Positions 50,399 through 61,214 of a stretch of 64,000 nucleotides of DNA are shown one piece after another. Below the pieces are notes generated by a model. That model worked only from the letters and a program-made list of their open reading frames with translations, ran no database searches and had not been told where the DNA came from. The DNA is from Eutreptiella sp. 'Long Island Sound 2002' (taxonomy: Eukaryota; Euglenozoa; Euglenophyceae; Eutreptiales; Eutreptiaceae): the NCBI GenBank assembly GCA_964036045.1, contig OZ038384.1, forward strand, positions 44,579,704-44,643,703, read 5' to 3'. Each line of letters opens with the position of its first letter. The stretch's first letter is position 1. The position numbers were made by a program, and so were the translations under genes.

Positions 50399-50559
50399 TC
50401 TGTCATGGGCGTGGTGGGGCGGAACGAGACGATCATGGAGGCGGAGCCTCTGCCATCCCTACCCATGGGACCAGTGCGAACCCTGGTGGAACAACCGCGT
50501 GGGCTGGATACCCAACTGTGAGGACGCCCCCCCCCCCCCCCAACAGTGGTACTCTGTTC

Positions 50560-50690
50560 CACAACACGTCGTGCGCGTCGTACGCGTTGCGCGCGTATTC
50601 CACGCGTGGCTCTCCATGTGTCCCCGGAGCCACACCAATTCGTTCTCCGCGTTCCGGACGTTGTGCGCGTCGTAGAACCTTTTTTTCAAT
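50560..50690 (+). other. Intron-family-like sequence downstream of the transposase
   Basis: Contains GTGGCTC (50606-50612) pairing with GAGCCAC (50627-50633) around a CATGTGTCCCC loop, then GTTCCGGACGTTGTGCGCG, as in the introns at 27990 and 28844. No clear splice sites place it in a gene. Confidence 0.45.
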
Positions 50691-50754
50691 TCGTCCAGAA
50701 CGCCTAGAACATTTCATGTGTCTCTCGTCACAAATGATGTCTCCGTAGACAAAG

Positions 50755-51815
50755 GAATATGTTGGATGTTCATTTTAGGTGATCACTATCAAAAAAATAA
50801 GTTTTGGAATCTTCAATTTTTGAGCCGCCCAAGGTAAAAATTGCATAAGCGTGTTGTGCACCAATCCCTTGGGAGACCCCCCCCCCCCTCGGCACGCCAC
50901 ACCCAAATAAGGTGAAAAACACATAAATATGGCCCAAGAAATGCTTGACATACCTTGGATGGTCATTTTAGGTGGTCACGGTATCAAAAAAATGAGCTTT
51001 GGAAACTTCGATTTTTGAGCTGTCTAGGGTGAAAAGCTGCAAAAGCGGGTTGTGTACCAATGCATCCCTTGGGAGACCCCCCACCCCCACAGCCAATACC
51101 CAAATAGGGTGAAAAACACCTAAATACGGCCTAAAACATGCTTTAAATATCTTGAATAGTCATTTCACGTGATCACAATATCAAAAAAATGATTTTCGAA
51201 AACTTCGATTTTTGAGTTGTCCAAGGTGAAATTCTATTGTTTTCGGCAAGTCCACCTCGCAGAGAATCTACCCCAAGCAACACAATAGGGTAAAAACTAC
51301 ATGAATACGGCCCAACAATTGCTTTACATACCTTGGATGGTCATTTTAGGTGATCACAATATCACAAAACTTAAGTTTCGAAAACTCGGACTTTTGAGAT
51401 GTATATACTAAAGAACTTCATAAGCAGGTTGTGTACCAATCCTGTTTGCCCCCCCCCCCCCCCCGCACCCAATGCCAATAGGGTGAACAACACATGAATA
51501 CGGCCTAAAACATGCTTTACATATCTTGGATGGTCATTTTCGGTGATCAGTGTATCAAAAAACTGAGTTGCGGAAACTTCGATTTTTGAGCTGTCCAAGG
51601 TGAAAAAGTGCATAAGCAGGCTGTCTACCAATCCCTTGGGAGCCCCCCCCCCCCCCCCCGCACCCAATACATAAACAAGGTGAAAAACACATGAATACGG
51701 CCTAAAACATGCTTTACATACCTTGGATGGTCATATTGTGTGGTCACAATATCGAAAAAATAAGTTTTGAAAGCTTCGATTTTGGAGCTGCCCATGGTGA
51801 AAAACTGCATTAGCA
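50755..51815 (+). repeat. Satellite S1 array
   Basis: About five units of the 195-bp repeat (CCAAATA..GGTGAAAA near 50902, 51099, 51474, 51667), each with a C-run of 10-18. A terminal block sits at about 51232-51290. Confidence 0.85.
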
Positions 51816-52470
51816 GGTTGTGCACTGGCCCTTTCACTCATGTCAGCCATTATTGGTGGAAGCAGTCATTTCGTGTTTTTGGCACGGGTTTTGACCGGCC
51901 CTCGGCAAGGCTACAATGTGCCAAAAATGTCCTTTCGTATCCTAGTACGCATCTGTTGTCTTAACATCCCCCGTCACACCCCTCAACGTGGGTACCACAG
52001 GGTCACCAAGGTCGCCAAAACCGCCAACATTGCAAAAATGGCTGAAAAGCGCAAAAACTGCATAAGCGCTTGTCCCACTCCGCCCCATACGAACCCCATG
52101 GAGCCGGTGTCCGGAAGGACTTTTTCGGCTCAACATCGAAAAAAAAACCAAGAGATTCATTATTTTGCACCCAAAAAAAGGGCGGTTCATTTTTTCGACA
52201 TTTTTGACCCCCCCCCCCCACCTCCCTCAAAACCTCAAAAAAGTGGGTCTCAAGTGGGGGGGTCTGGGGGGAATCTGGACCAAAAACTTATTGGGGGATG
52301 TGTTTCTTGGGCAAAATAATGATTTTACAAGGGGTTAAACTAACAATTAAACCCCTTGGGGTAGGGTACGCGAATAGCCCCCAAAAAGCCCAAAAAGGGG
52401 GGGTATGTGGTGTTTTCCCCTATATACAAGCTTGTGTGGCTTTAATCTAACAACTTGTGCAAGGTGATTT
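51816..52470 (+). repeat. Composite-repeat module S2
   Basis: Runs from the CATTATTGGTGGAA segment to AACTTGTGCAAGGTGATTT, then directly into a new terminal block. Confidence 0.8.
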
Positions 52471-53210
52471 CTATTGCCTTCGGCAAGTCCACCTCGCAGA
52501 GAATCTACCCCAAGCAACACACACCCAAAGTAGGGTAAGAGCGGCATAAATATGGGCTCAAACATGCTTTACATACCTTGGATGGTCATTTTAGGTGATC
52601 ACAACATCACCAAAATAACTTTCAAAAACTTCGATTTTTGAGCCGTCCAAGGTGAAAAATTGCACAAATAGGTTGTGTATTACTCGTAACCCCCCCCCCC
52701 CCCGACGCACCCAACACCCAAATAGAGTGAAGAACACATAAATACGGCCTAAATCATGCTTTACATACTTTGGATGGTCATAGTGTGCGGTCACAATATC
52801 AGAAACATAAGTTTCAGAAACTTCGATTTTTGAGCTACCTAGGGTGGGAAACCGCGTAAGCAGGTTGTGTACCAATCCATTGAGAGAACCCCCCCCCCCC
52901 CCCCCCCCACCGCACCCAATACCCAAATAAGGTGAAAACCACATGAATACGGCCTAAAACATGCTTTACATACCTTATACCTTGGATGGTCATATTGGGT
53001 GATCACAATACCAGAACAATATTTTTCGGAACTTTCGACAGTTCAGCTACCCAGGGTGAAAAACTGCATCAGCAAGTTGTGCACTAGGCCATTCACTCAT
53101 GTAAGCCATTTTTGGTGGAAATAGTCATTTCGCGTCTTTGGCACGGGTTGTGGCAAGTCCTAGGCAAGGCTAGAGACTACAAAAAACGTCCTTTTGTATC
53201 CTAGTAGGTC
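52471..53210 (+). repeat. Terminal block, satellite S1 units and partial S2
   Basis: TTCTATTGCCTTCGGCAAGT at 52469, S1 units near 52560 and 52760, then an S2 start at about 53090 that breaks off near 53205. Confidence 0.75.
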
Positions 53211-54135
53211 GGATGGTCATTTTAGGTGATCACAATGTCAAACAAAATAAGTTTTGGAAACTTCGATTTTGAGTTGTATAGGTTGCAAATCTGCATAAGC
53301 AGGTTGGGTACCAATCCCGTTTGAACCCCCCCCCCCCCCCAAAGCGCACCCAAAACCAAAATATGGTGAAAAACACATGCATACGGCCTAAAACATGCTT
53401 TACATCTTGGATGGTCATATTAGGTGATCACAATATCATAAAAAGAAGTTTCGAAAACTTCGGTTTTTGAGCCGTCCAAGGTGAAAAACTACATAAGCAG
53501 GTTGTGCACCGGCCCATTCACTCATGTCAGCCATTATTGGTGGAAATAGACATGTACCGTCTTTGGCACGGGTTTTGACCGGCCCTCGGCAAGACTACAA
53601 GCTTCAAAAAACGTCCTTTCGTATCCTAATAGGCTTACACTGTCACAACATCGCCGCTCACAACCCTCAGAGTGGGTCGCATGGGGTCACCGAGGTCGCC
53701 AAAACCACCAACATAGCAAAAATGGGTGAAATGAGCGCTTGTCCCACTTCGCCCCATACAAACCCCATGGAGTCGGGACCCGGAAACATGGTTTGGGATG
53801 AAAATCGAAAAAATCCAAAAGTTTCATGCTTTTCGACCGGAAGGGGGGGGGGGGTCATTTTTTGACCCCCCACCCCACCCCCCAACCTCGCTTGAAACCT
53901 CAAAAAAATGGGTTTCAAGTGGGGGGGTTTTGGGGAGTCTGGACCGAAAACTCATTGGGGGATGCGTTTATTAGGCAAAATGATGATTTTACAAGGGGGT
54001 AAACTAACCATTCAACCCCATGGGGTAGGGTGCGCTAATAGCCCGAAAAAGGCCCAAAATGGGGGGGGTATGTGGTGTTTTCCCCTCAATACGCCTGCTT
54101 GGCGATGTAATACCCTCTGCGAGGTGATTTTTTGA
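53211..54135 (+). repeat. S1 unit plus S2 module; 5' part duplicated at 56110
   Basis: 53211-53730 is nearly identical to about 56110-56640. Module ends CCCTCTGCGAGGTGATTTTT. Confidence 0.8.
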
Positions 54136-54430
54136 GAACTTGGATTTTTGAGCCGTCCAAGGTGAAAAGCTGCATAAGCACCTTGTGGGCCGGCCTATTC
54201 ACTCATGTAAGCGATTGTTCGTGGAAATAGTCCTTTCGCACCTTTGGCGCGGGTTTTGACCGGCCGTCCGCAAGGCTACAGGCTGCAAAAGTGGTCTTTT
54301 CACATCCTAGTCGGCATATGCTGTCACAACATCCCCACTCACACCCCTCAGAGTGAGTAGCATGGGGTCACCGGGGTCGCCAAAACCGCCAACATAGCAA
54401 AAATGGCTGAAAAGTGCACAACAAAATTGT
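54136..54430 (+). repeat. Truncated S1/S2 fragment
   Basis: Matches the S1/S2 junction and S2 start to about GGCTGAAAAGTGCA, then leaves the repeat. Confidence 0.7.
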
Positions 54431-55194
54431 GTATAGCGACCAAGTTGGTGATCAAACATCAGACATCAGAGTTTTATGGACCCCCGTTACCCAAACCATA
54501 AACCCACCTACCCCATCCCCCCCTTATGATGTAGCACACCCCCCCTCCTCTGGGGTACAACCCACATTGGACACGCCCAATGGAAGATCCCCCCCCCCAC
54601 GTTGGTTCGCCCCCTTCCCGTCTGGTCCTTACTTCGTCCTTCCAACCCCCCCCCCCCCACTCACGAGTGCTTTCGTGCATATCGAAAAGCCTGCCCCCCC
54701 TTTGGGATGTAATATGTCTTGTGGCCTGTCCGGAAAAACACGCCAAACCAGGAATGGAAAATATGTGTGTGAACATATGTCTCATTTGTTTGTCTCTGCC
54801 TGTAGTTCATGTGGTCGCCATGTCCTTTTTTCTTCGTGAATTCGAATTTCATTGATATAATTTGCCCTGGTCACGATGCCAACCCTTGGGGCAGCATAGC
54901 CAACATGCAGTCCCAACTGTGACGTTGTGATTGTAGGTGAATTGGTTCATGTTCTCCACCCCCCTTGCCTTTGCAGTCAAGATTTTTCACATCCCCTTCA
55001 ATGATTCTTTTTGGATGTGTGCAGGCACCCTGTGGGGATGGGTTGTGGGTGTTTGGTTCGTGCAGAGGCACAGACACCTGCAGGAACCTTTCTCTTAGGC
55101 CGTGTTTCGTACCAGCAGCCCCTTTGAAAAACACATTTTCTTGGTGGAAATCAATCATGACATCCATGTCCAACACAACATCTGCCGCGTTAAA
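54431..55194. other. Unassigned region
   Basis: No supported gene. A 184-codon minus-strand frame (54871-55425) runs across this sequence and the adjoining repeat, without recognisable domains. Confidence 0.4.
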
Positions 55195-55328
55195 CCAAAA
55201 ACTCAACCCCTTGGGGTAGGGTATGCGAATAGGCCCAAAAGGCCCAAATCGGGAGGGTATGTGGCGTTTTCCCCTATATACGGGCCTGCGTGGCTTTGAT
55301 CTAACAACCTCGGCGAGGTGATTTTGCG
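55195..55328 (+). repeat. S2 3' end fragment
   Basis: Starts ACTCAACCCCTTGGGGTAGG and ends AACCTCGGCGAGGTGATTTT. Confidence 0.75.
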
Positions 55329-55997
55329 GACCATCTTGTAAATGTTGTGGTGTGTTGGGCTTTGCGGGCTTGGTGGAGCTTATCCGCAGGTGCCACCCAC
55401 AATGCAGGGGAGACCCATCTGCCACACTCTGCGAGTGATGATGGTCAAGCTGGTCTTAGGTCCTGACATGTCTTCAAAGCCCCCCCCCCCCCCCCGGACT
55501 GGGCCCCTTGGCTACCTTGGCACCCGATGTTGTAGATGGCATCACTTACCCAAGAAAGAATAAAAAAAAGATTGATTGAAGTGATGTGATCTACGCCCCC
55601 CTAAGTTTGGCATCAATTGTCCGTTCGATATAAGTCGGGGAAGGAGTAGAGAGCAGAAGAGGGGACAAGAGGGAAGAGGGGTACCGACACTGTGCGAAGA
55701 TTGGATCCCCCCCACCGAAGGAGGGACCCCAATACATTTATCGTTATAATGCGTGGGAAACTTTGCGGAAGCCCCTGGATTTTTTGTGGTAGCTGTCACA
55801 AGCCAATTTGAAGCACTCAATTTCCCATGCAAAGTTTACTGCCCACCAAACCCCCCCCCCCCTCCTTTGTAAGTGCAGAACACAAGTTAGTAAGTTGTGC
55901 TAAGTAGTACTGAGCTGATAATGCACGTAGTCGTAGAGCACGTAGTTGTATGCTGCAGCGACTGGGCTGCAGGGCTTGTGCGTCCATGCCCACAGTG
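55329..55997. other. Unassigned region
   Basis: Nothing supported. Confidence 0.35.
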
Positions 55998-56855
55998 CAC
56001 AGAAATTCTATTGCCTTCGGCAAGTCCACCTTGCAGAGAATATATCCAAACACAACCCAAAATGGGGTAAAAGTTGCGTAAATACGGGCTGAAACATGCT
56101 TTACAAATCTTGGATGGTCATTTTAGGTGATCACAATGTCAAACAAAATAAGTTTTGGAAACTTCGATTTTTGAGTTGTATAGGTTGCAAATCTGCATAG
56201 GCAGGTTGTGTACCAATCACGTTTGAACCCCCCCCCCCCCCCCCCAAAGCGCACCCAAAACCAAAATATGGTGAAAAACACATGCATACGGCCTAAAACA
56301 TGCTTTACATCTTGGATGGTCATATTAGGTGATCACAATATCATAAAAAGAAGTTTCGAAAACTTCGGTTTTTGAGCCGTCCAAGGTGAAAAACTACATA
56401 AGCAGGTTGTGCACCGGCCCATTCACTCATGTCAGCCATTATTGGTGGAAATAGACATGTACCGTCTTTGGCACGGGTTTTGACCGGCCCTCGGCAAGAC
56501 TACAAGCTTCAAAAAACGTCCTTTCGTATCCTAATAGGCTTACACTGTCACAACATCGCCGCTCACACCCCTCAGAGTGGGTCGCATGGGGTCACCGAGG
56601 TCGCCAAAACCACCAACATAGCAAAAATGGGTGAAAAGTCGAAAAACTGCATCAGCGCTCGTCCCACTTCGCCCCATACAAACCCCATGGAGTCGGGACC
56701 CGGAAACACTGTTTAGGCTCAAAATAAAAATAACCAACAGCTTTTCGACCCAAGAAAAGGGGGGGTCATTTTTTCGACATTTTTGACTCCCCCCCCCCCC
56801 CCACACACACCCCACCTGCCTCAAAAGCTTTAGAAAGTGGGTTTCAAGTGGGGGA
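55998..56855 (+). repeat. Terminal block, S1 unit and partial S2
   Basis: Terminal block at about 56004-56065; the stretch 56110-56640 duplicates 53211-53730. Ends near TTTCAAGTGGGGGAG without the usual 3' terminus. Confidence 0.75.
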
Positions 56856-57179
56856 GTATCGTGTGGTAAATGCCATACGGTCTTGAGGGTGTGGGGCTAC
56901 TGCCCGCTACCTCCTCACGCTGCCCGTGTTTAGGGCCAGGGTCGCTCAGTGGCACCCGGGCTGTGGCGTCAACCGTTGATTGTCGCTGCGGTTGTGCAAA
57001 CCCCACTCCCCCGGTGGGGTAGAGCCCAGCCCCCGCCCGCGCAATGCAGCCCTGTGTTGCTGTGTGTGCGCATGGAGGGTGGACCACCCACGCTGGCCAC
57101 TCCGGGGCAGCTCCCCTCACTCCTTTGGTGTTGGCGCACTTGCTACTTGCTTCGCAGGGCCGCCAGCCTTGAGCAGTAG

Positions 57180-58112
57180 TTGCCGGTGCTCCTCACGGCA
57201 CACTCTGCAGGGCACCGAGCCTCAGTGTGGGAGGTGCTTGAGAGTCCAGGTGTTCTGGTTCAGTGGGCGTTGTTTCGGAGGGTTCTGCCCAGCATAGGGC
57301 ACCACCCACAAGCTTCAGTGCAGGGGGAGAGGAACCACCACCGACCACCGTGGGGGTCGGCTCCCCTTTCTCCGCCCCTTTGTGGAGGCTTGTGGGCGCT
57401 GTAAGTGACCCGCCGCATCTCATTGCAGCTTGACCCTTCGCAGGTGGCTTCGCCGCTAGCCCGTGGCCCCCACGGGACTCGGAGGGTTCCGCCCGGCATA
57501 GGGCACTACCCACAAGCATGGGAGGGCTCCGCCCGGCATAGGGCACCACCCACGAGCTTCAGTGCAGGGGAAGAGGAACCACCTGTGCCGACCACCACTG
57601 TGGGGGGTCGGCTGCCTTTTCTCCATTAATGTGTGTCCCTGGGTCCTTGTGGGAGTTCCTGTGGTGGCTTGCAGGGGCTGTAAGTGACCCGCCGCATCTC
57701 ATTGCAGCAGGACCCGTTGGTGGTGGCTTCGCCTCTAGCCCGTGACTCCTACGGGATCTGGAGGGTTCCGCCCGGCATACAGCACTACCCACAAGCATGG
57801 GAGGGCACCGCCCAGCATAGGGCACCACCCACGAGCTTCAGTGTAGGGAGAGACGAACCACCTGTGCCGATCACCATGGGGCGTCGGCCCCCCTTTCTCC
57901 TTTCCCTTGTGGAGGCTTGCTGGGGCTGTGAGTGACCCGCCGCATCTCGTTGCAGCCGGACCCTTTGCTGGTAGCTTCGCCACTAGCCCATGGCCCCCAC
58001 GGGATTCGGAGGGTTCCGCCCCGGCATAGGGCACTACCCACATGCTTCAGTGCAGGGGAGAGGAACCACCTGTGCCGACCACTATGGGGGGTCTGCCCCC
58101 CTTTCTCCATTT
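57180..58112 (+). repeat. Tandem repeat of ~250-280 bp (left part)
   Basis: Units contain TGACCCGCCGCATCTC.TTGCAG, GGCTTCGCC.CTAGCCCGTGG, CCCCACGGGATTCGGAGGGT, TCCGCCCGGCATAGGGCAC and GAGGAACCACC. TGACCCGCCGC recurs near 57404, 57682 and 57932, and TGACCCGCTGC near 59276 beyond the inserted element. Open frames in it are by-products. Confidence 0.8.
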
Positions 58113-58119
58113 CTGTGTG
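58113..58119 (+). repeat. Left 7-bp target duplication (CTGTGTG)
   Basis: Same as 59228-59234. Confidence 0.65.
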
Positions 58120-59227
58120 GATAGTATGCACGAAGTCGCCCCCCCCTACCTCCCCCCCCTACCTACCCCCCCATACCCCCCCCAACCCCCCCCCCCTACC
58201 TCCCCCCCCCTACCTCCCCCCCCTACCTTCGGCTCGCTTCGCTCGACAGACGGCTCGCTTCGCTCGACAGACGCCTTAAATAACATGACTCCTGCGGTGG
58301 CCACAGGCCGCCTTTTGTGTGTTCCGCCTTGTGTGTGCAGCGCCTTTTGTGTGTACCGCCTTGCTTGTGGCCCCTTAAATAACAAGACTCCTACGGTGGC
58401 CACAGGCCGCCTTTTGTGTGTTCCGCCTTGTGTGTGCACCGCCTTTTGTGTGTACCGCCTTGCCTGTGGCCCCTTAAATAACAAGATTCCTGCGGTGGCC
58501 ACAGGCCGCCTTTTGTGTGTTCCGCCTTGTGTGTGCACCGCCTTCTGTGTGTACCGCCTTGCCTGTGGCACCTTAAATAACAAGACTCTTGCGGTGGCTA
58601 CAGACCGCCTTTTGTGTGTTCCGCCTTGTGTGTGCACCGCCTTCTGTATGCACCGCCTTGCCTGTGGCCCCTTAAATAACAAGACTCCTGCGGTGGCTAC
58701 AGACCGCCTTTTGTGTGTTCCGCCTTGTGTGTGTTCCGCCTTGTGTGTGCACCGCCTTCTGTGTGTACCGCCTTGCCTGTGGCCCCTTAAATAACAAGAC
58801 TCCTGCGGTGGCTACAGGCCGCCTTTTGTGTGTTCCACCTTTTGTGTGTTCCGCCTTGTGTGTGCACCGCCTTCTGTGTGTACCGCCTTGCCTGTGGCCC
58901 CTTAAATAACAAGACTCCTGCGGTGGCTACAGACCGCCTTTTGTGTGTTCCGCCTTGTGTGTGCACCGCCTTCTGTGTGCACCGCCTTGCCTGTGGCCCC
59001 TTAAATAACAAGACTCCTGCGGTGGCCACAGGCCGCCTTTTGTGTGTTCCGCCTTGTGTGTGCACCGCCTTCCCCCCCCATACCCCCCCCTACCTTCTCG
59101 ACCCCCCCCCTACCCCCCCCCACCCCCCCCTACCTCCCCCCCCTACCCCCCCCCTACCTCCCCCCCCTACCCCCCTACCCCCCCCCTACCTCCAAGGTAG
59201 GGGGGGGGCGACTTCGTGCGATATATG
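58120..59227. mobile_element. 1.1-kb inverted-repeat element carrying 99-bp repeats
   Basis: Inverted ends: GCACGAAGTCG-C(8)-TACCT at 58128-58151 and AGGTA-G(9)-CGACTTCGTGC at 59195-59219; outside these the ends are weakly matched (GATAGTAT / GATATATG). Flanked by CTGTGTG on both sides. The interior has poly-C/CCTA runs and eight units of a 99-bp repeat. The paralogous site in the neighbouring tandem unit (about 57616-57665) lacks it. No transposase. Class unknown. Confidence 0.7.
58272..59067. repeat. 99-bp minisatellite, about eight units
   Basis: Unit: CCTTAAATAACAAGACTCCT, GCGGTGGC.ACAGGCCGCC, TTTTGTGTGTTCCGCCTTGT, GTGTGCACCGCCTTCTGTGT, GTACCGCCTTGCCTGTGGC. Some units are longer by a GTGTTCCGCCTT insertion. 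Divisible by three, hence long repetitive open frames on both strands; not called as genes. Confidence 0.85.
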
Positions 59228-59234
59228 CTGTGTG
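59228..59234 (+). repeat. Right 7-bp target duplication (CTGTGTG)
   Basis: Pairs with 58113-58119. Confidence 0.65.
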
Positions 59235-59520
59235 TCCTTGTAGTAGCTCCTGTGGTGGCTTGTTGGGGCTGTAGGTGACCCGCTGCTTCAAACCGGACCC
59301 TTCGGTGGTGGCTTCGCCACTAGCCCGTGGCCCCCACGGGATTCAATGGGTTCCGCTCGGCATACGGTACCACCCACAAGCCTCGGCGCAAGGGGGAGGG
59401 GGTTGTGCAGTGCTTGTGCCCCGTGCTAAAATCGGACAACCGCCATTACCTACCGTGGAGCTGTCCGTGACCACTGTGCAGCACCACAAGCGGTCCCGGC
59501 TCAAGTGGCTTCGCCACACG
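59235..59520 (+). repeat. Tandem repeat of ~250-280 bp (right part)
   Basis: Resumes the 57.2-58.1 kb tandem: CCTGTGGTGGCTTGTTGGGG, TGACCCGCTGC, CTTCGCCACTAGCCCGTGGC. Confidence 0.75.
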
Positions 59521-60314
59521 CTCCGGTAAATGGTTGAACTCCTGTGGGTTTGAGGGTCAGGGCGCCGTGGGCTCCTGGACCGCTCAGCCCCAGGACCGCA
59601 CCCGGAGTGGTCGCCGGGCCTAGTCCACTCCATGCTGGGGGTGTGACTGCTCATGCCCGGTAGCACTAGGTGCCGATGTTCCGGTAGGGGGGGGTGGTCG
59701 CAATGGGTGTGGCAGGGCCCCACTGATTCCACCGCTCGAGGCGTATTGTGGTGCAAGCCGCTATGTCCCGCCCCCCTTGCAGTGTGCAGTTGTTTACACG
59801 CATGAGCTTGTGTGTGTGTGCCGCCCAGTTGACGCCCTGGAGTTACCGCCCCTGCTGGGATGCCTCTGTTTGGGAGGTCCGGCCGCGCGCGCCGCGTTGT
59901 GGCGAGGGTGGGGCCGGGGGTGGGGTTGGGGAGCGGGGGGGATTGCGGCCTTGTCCTACGGGAGAGGGAGTCTACCGGTTTGTTCATTTGCTCATCATCC
60001 CCACTTGTTAAGGAAAGGAGCACCACCTGCTAGGTTACCATGCGGGTCTCAGTTCCTAAAGTTCTGGACCTCCAGCGCCCTCCCCCCTTCCGTGAGGGGA
60101 GGATCGTCGTTCGCCATGTGCCTACCTGCAGCGTGAGCGCGAAGGGCATGTTGGGGGCAGGGGTGGGGCTGTTGGGTCCGTTACCCATCCGGTGCAGTTT
60201 TGTGTGGGGGGACCAGGGGTGGCGTGCAGCAAAAGATCTGCTCCCCTTATTTCATGGCTCCCAACAGGGAACCAGCCCAAGGCCTGCACCCTCGCTTTGT
60301 GGTGGCTAAAATTT
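59521..60314. other. Unassigned region
   Basis: No supported gene. Confidence 0.35.
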
Positions 60315-60545
60315 GGGCCACCAGGGTTTCAAGTGGGGGGGTTGTGGGGGGTCCGGACCAAAAACTCATGGGGGGATGCGTTTATTGGGCAAAATAATGA
60401 TTTTACAAGGGGTTCAACCAACAATTCAACCCCTCAAGGTAGGGTACGTGAATAGGCCCAAAAAGGCCCAAAACGGGGGGTATGTGGTGTTTTCCCCTAT
60501 ATACAGGCTTGCGTGGCTTTGATCTAATAACCTCTGCGAGGCGAT
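60315..60545 (+). repeat. S2 3' end fragment
   Basis: TTTCAAGTGGGGGGGTTGTG through TTTATTGGGCAAAATAATG to ACCTCTGCGAGGCGATTT. Confidence 0.75.
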
Positions 60546-60599
60546 TTGCCCCCTGCCATGGGCAGCAGTGACCTAGGGGGCTTTCGGTGTGGGGAAGTT

Positions 60600-60825
60600 G
60601 ATTATGTGGTGACCCACAGCCTCACCCACAGCCTCACCCTCAGCCTCACTCTCAGCCTCAGACCTTTCCCTCACCCACCTTTTGACCTTCACCTTCACCT
60701 TCAGCTTCATTTTCAATCACAGCCTACCCCTCAGCTACTCAAATGTATACATCCACTCACCCTCACTAGCCTCCCCAATCTGACTGTCACCTCACTTTCA
60801 CTCTCATCCTCACCCAAACTCTCAG
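60600..60825 (+). other. Acceptor-side intron sequence with CTCA-rich repeat
   Basis: CAGCCTCACCCACAGCCTCACCCTCAGCC-type short repeats lead into a pyrimidine-rich stretch and CTCTCAG at 60819-60825. Confidence 0.5.
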
Positions 60826-61214
60826 GTGCCGGTGCCCCCCAGCGCAGCACCTCTCCTGCCACTGCCGGCACCACCACCTATGTACCTCCTAAAGCGTCTG
60901 CGGCTCTCATGACCTACACCAGTGGTAGCACTGCATCGGCCTACACCAGCGCTACTGCCCCCAGCACCTACACTGGTGCTGCGGCACCTCCAAGCGGCGC
61001 AGCCACCCCTGCGACTTACACTGGCGCTGTGTCCGCGACGAAGGCCGGGAGTGCTGCCCCCGCAACATACACCGCTGCGGCGGGCGCATCATCCCAGACT
61101 CCAAAAACGTACACAACCGTCTCTCGCGTGGCTCCAAACACGTACATTCCTCCCAAGGCGGCCACTCCAGCTGCCCCGACCACGTATACCACGCCACAAG
61201 CCACACTGGTCTAG
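60826..61214 (+). CDS. Probable last exon of the C2 gene: Ala/Thr/Tyr-rich tail
   Basis: 129 codons to a TAG at 61212-61214. Low-complexity tail with repeated TYT/TYV(I)PPK words (TTTYVPPKASA, NTYIPPKAAT, TTYTTPQATLV). The acceptor at 60825 leaves two bases that complete a Gly codon with the single G left by the donor at 22647. The upstream exon also ends in ATAHTYG, of the same composition. Alternatively it is the last exon of another gene, or an open frame from 60546 used on its own. Confidence 0.55.

Larger units (their letters stand above)
22648..60825 (+). other. Proposed 38-kb intron of the C2 gene
   Basis: Donor GTAACA at 22648 and acceptor CTCTCAG at 60825 join phase 1 to phase 1. 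It would contain the 27-29 kb gene, LINE B, the piggyBac gene and most satellites. Inferred from phase and composition only; the donor could equally be unused or join another exon. Confidence 0.35.

Noticed and set aside
54871-55425. 184-codon minus-strand ORF
   Set aside because: Runs across a repeat fragment and unassigned sequence, no domain, no conserved start; not supported as a gene.
58042-59243. A 250-codon Cys-rich repetitive ORF (RLLCVPPCVCTAFC..)
   Set aside because: By-product of the 99-bp repeat inside an inverted-repeat element; the antisense strand is open as well.
58042-59243. CRISPR array
   Set aside because: The 99-bp and 48-bp repeats have no unique spacers of constant size and the contig is eukaryotic.
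59460-59530. KRSRLKWLRHTLR, resembling a LINE C-terminal 'RLxWLGHVLR' segment
   Set aside because: Only a dozen residues, with no other LINE motif in the surrounding kilobase.
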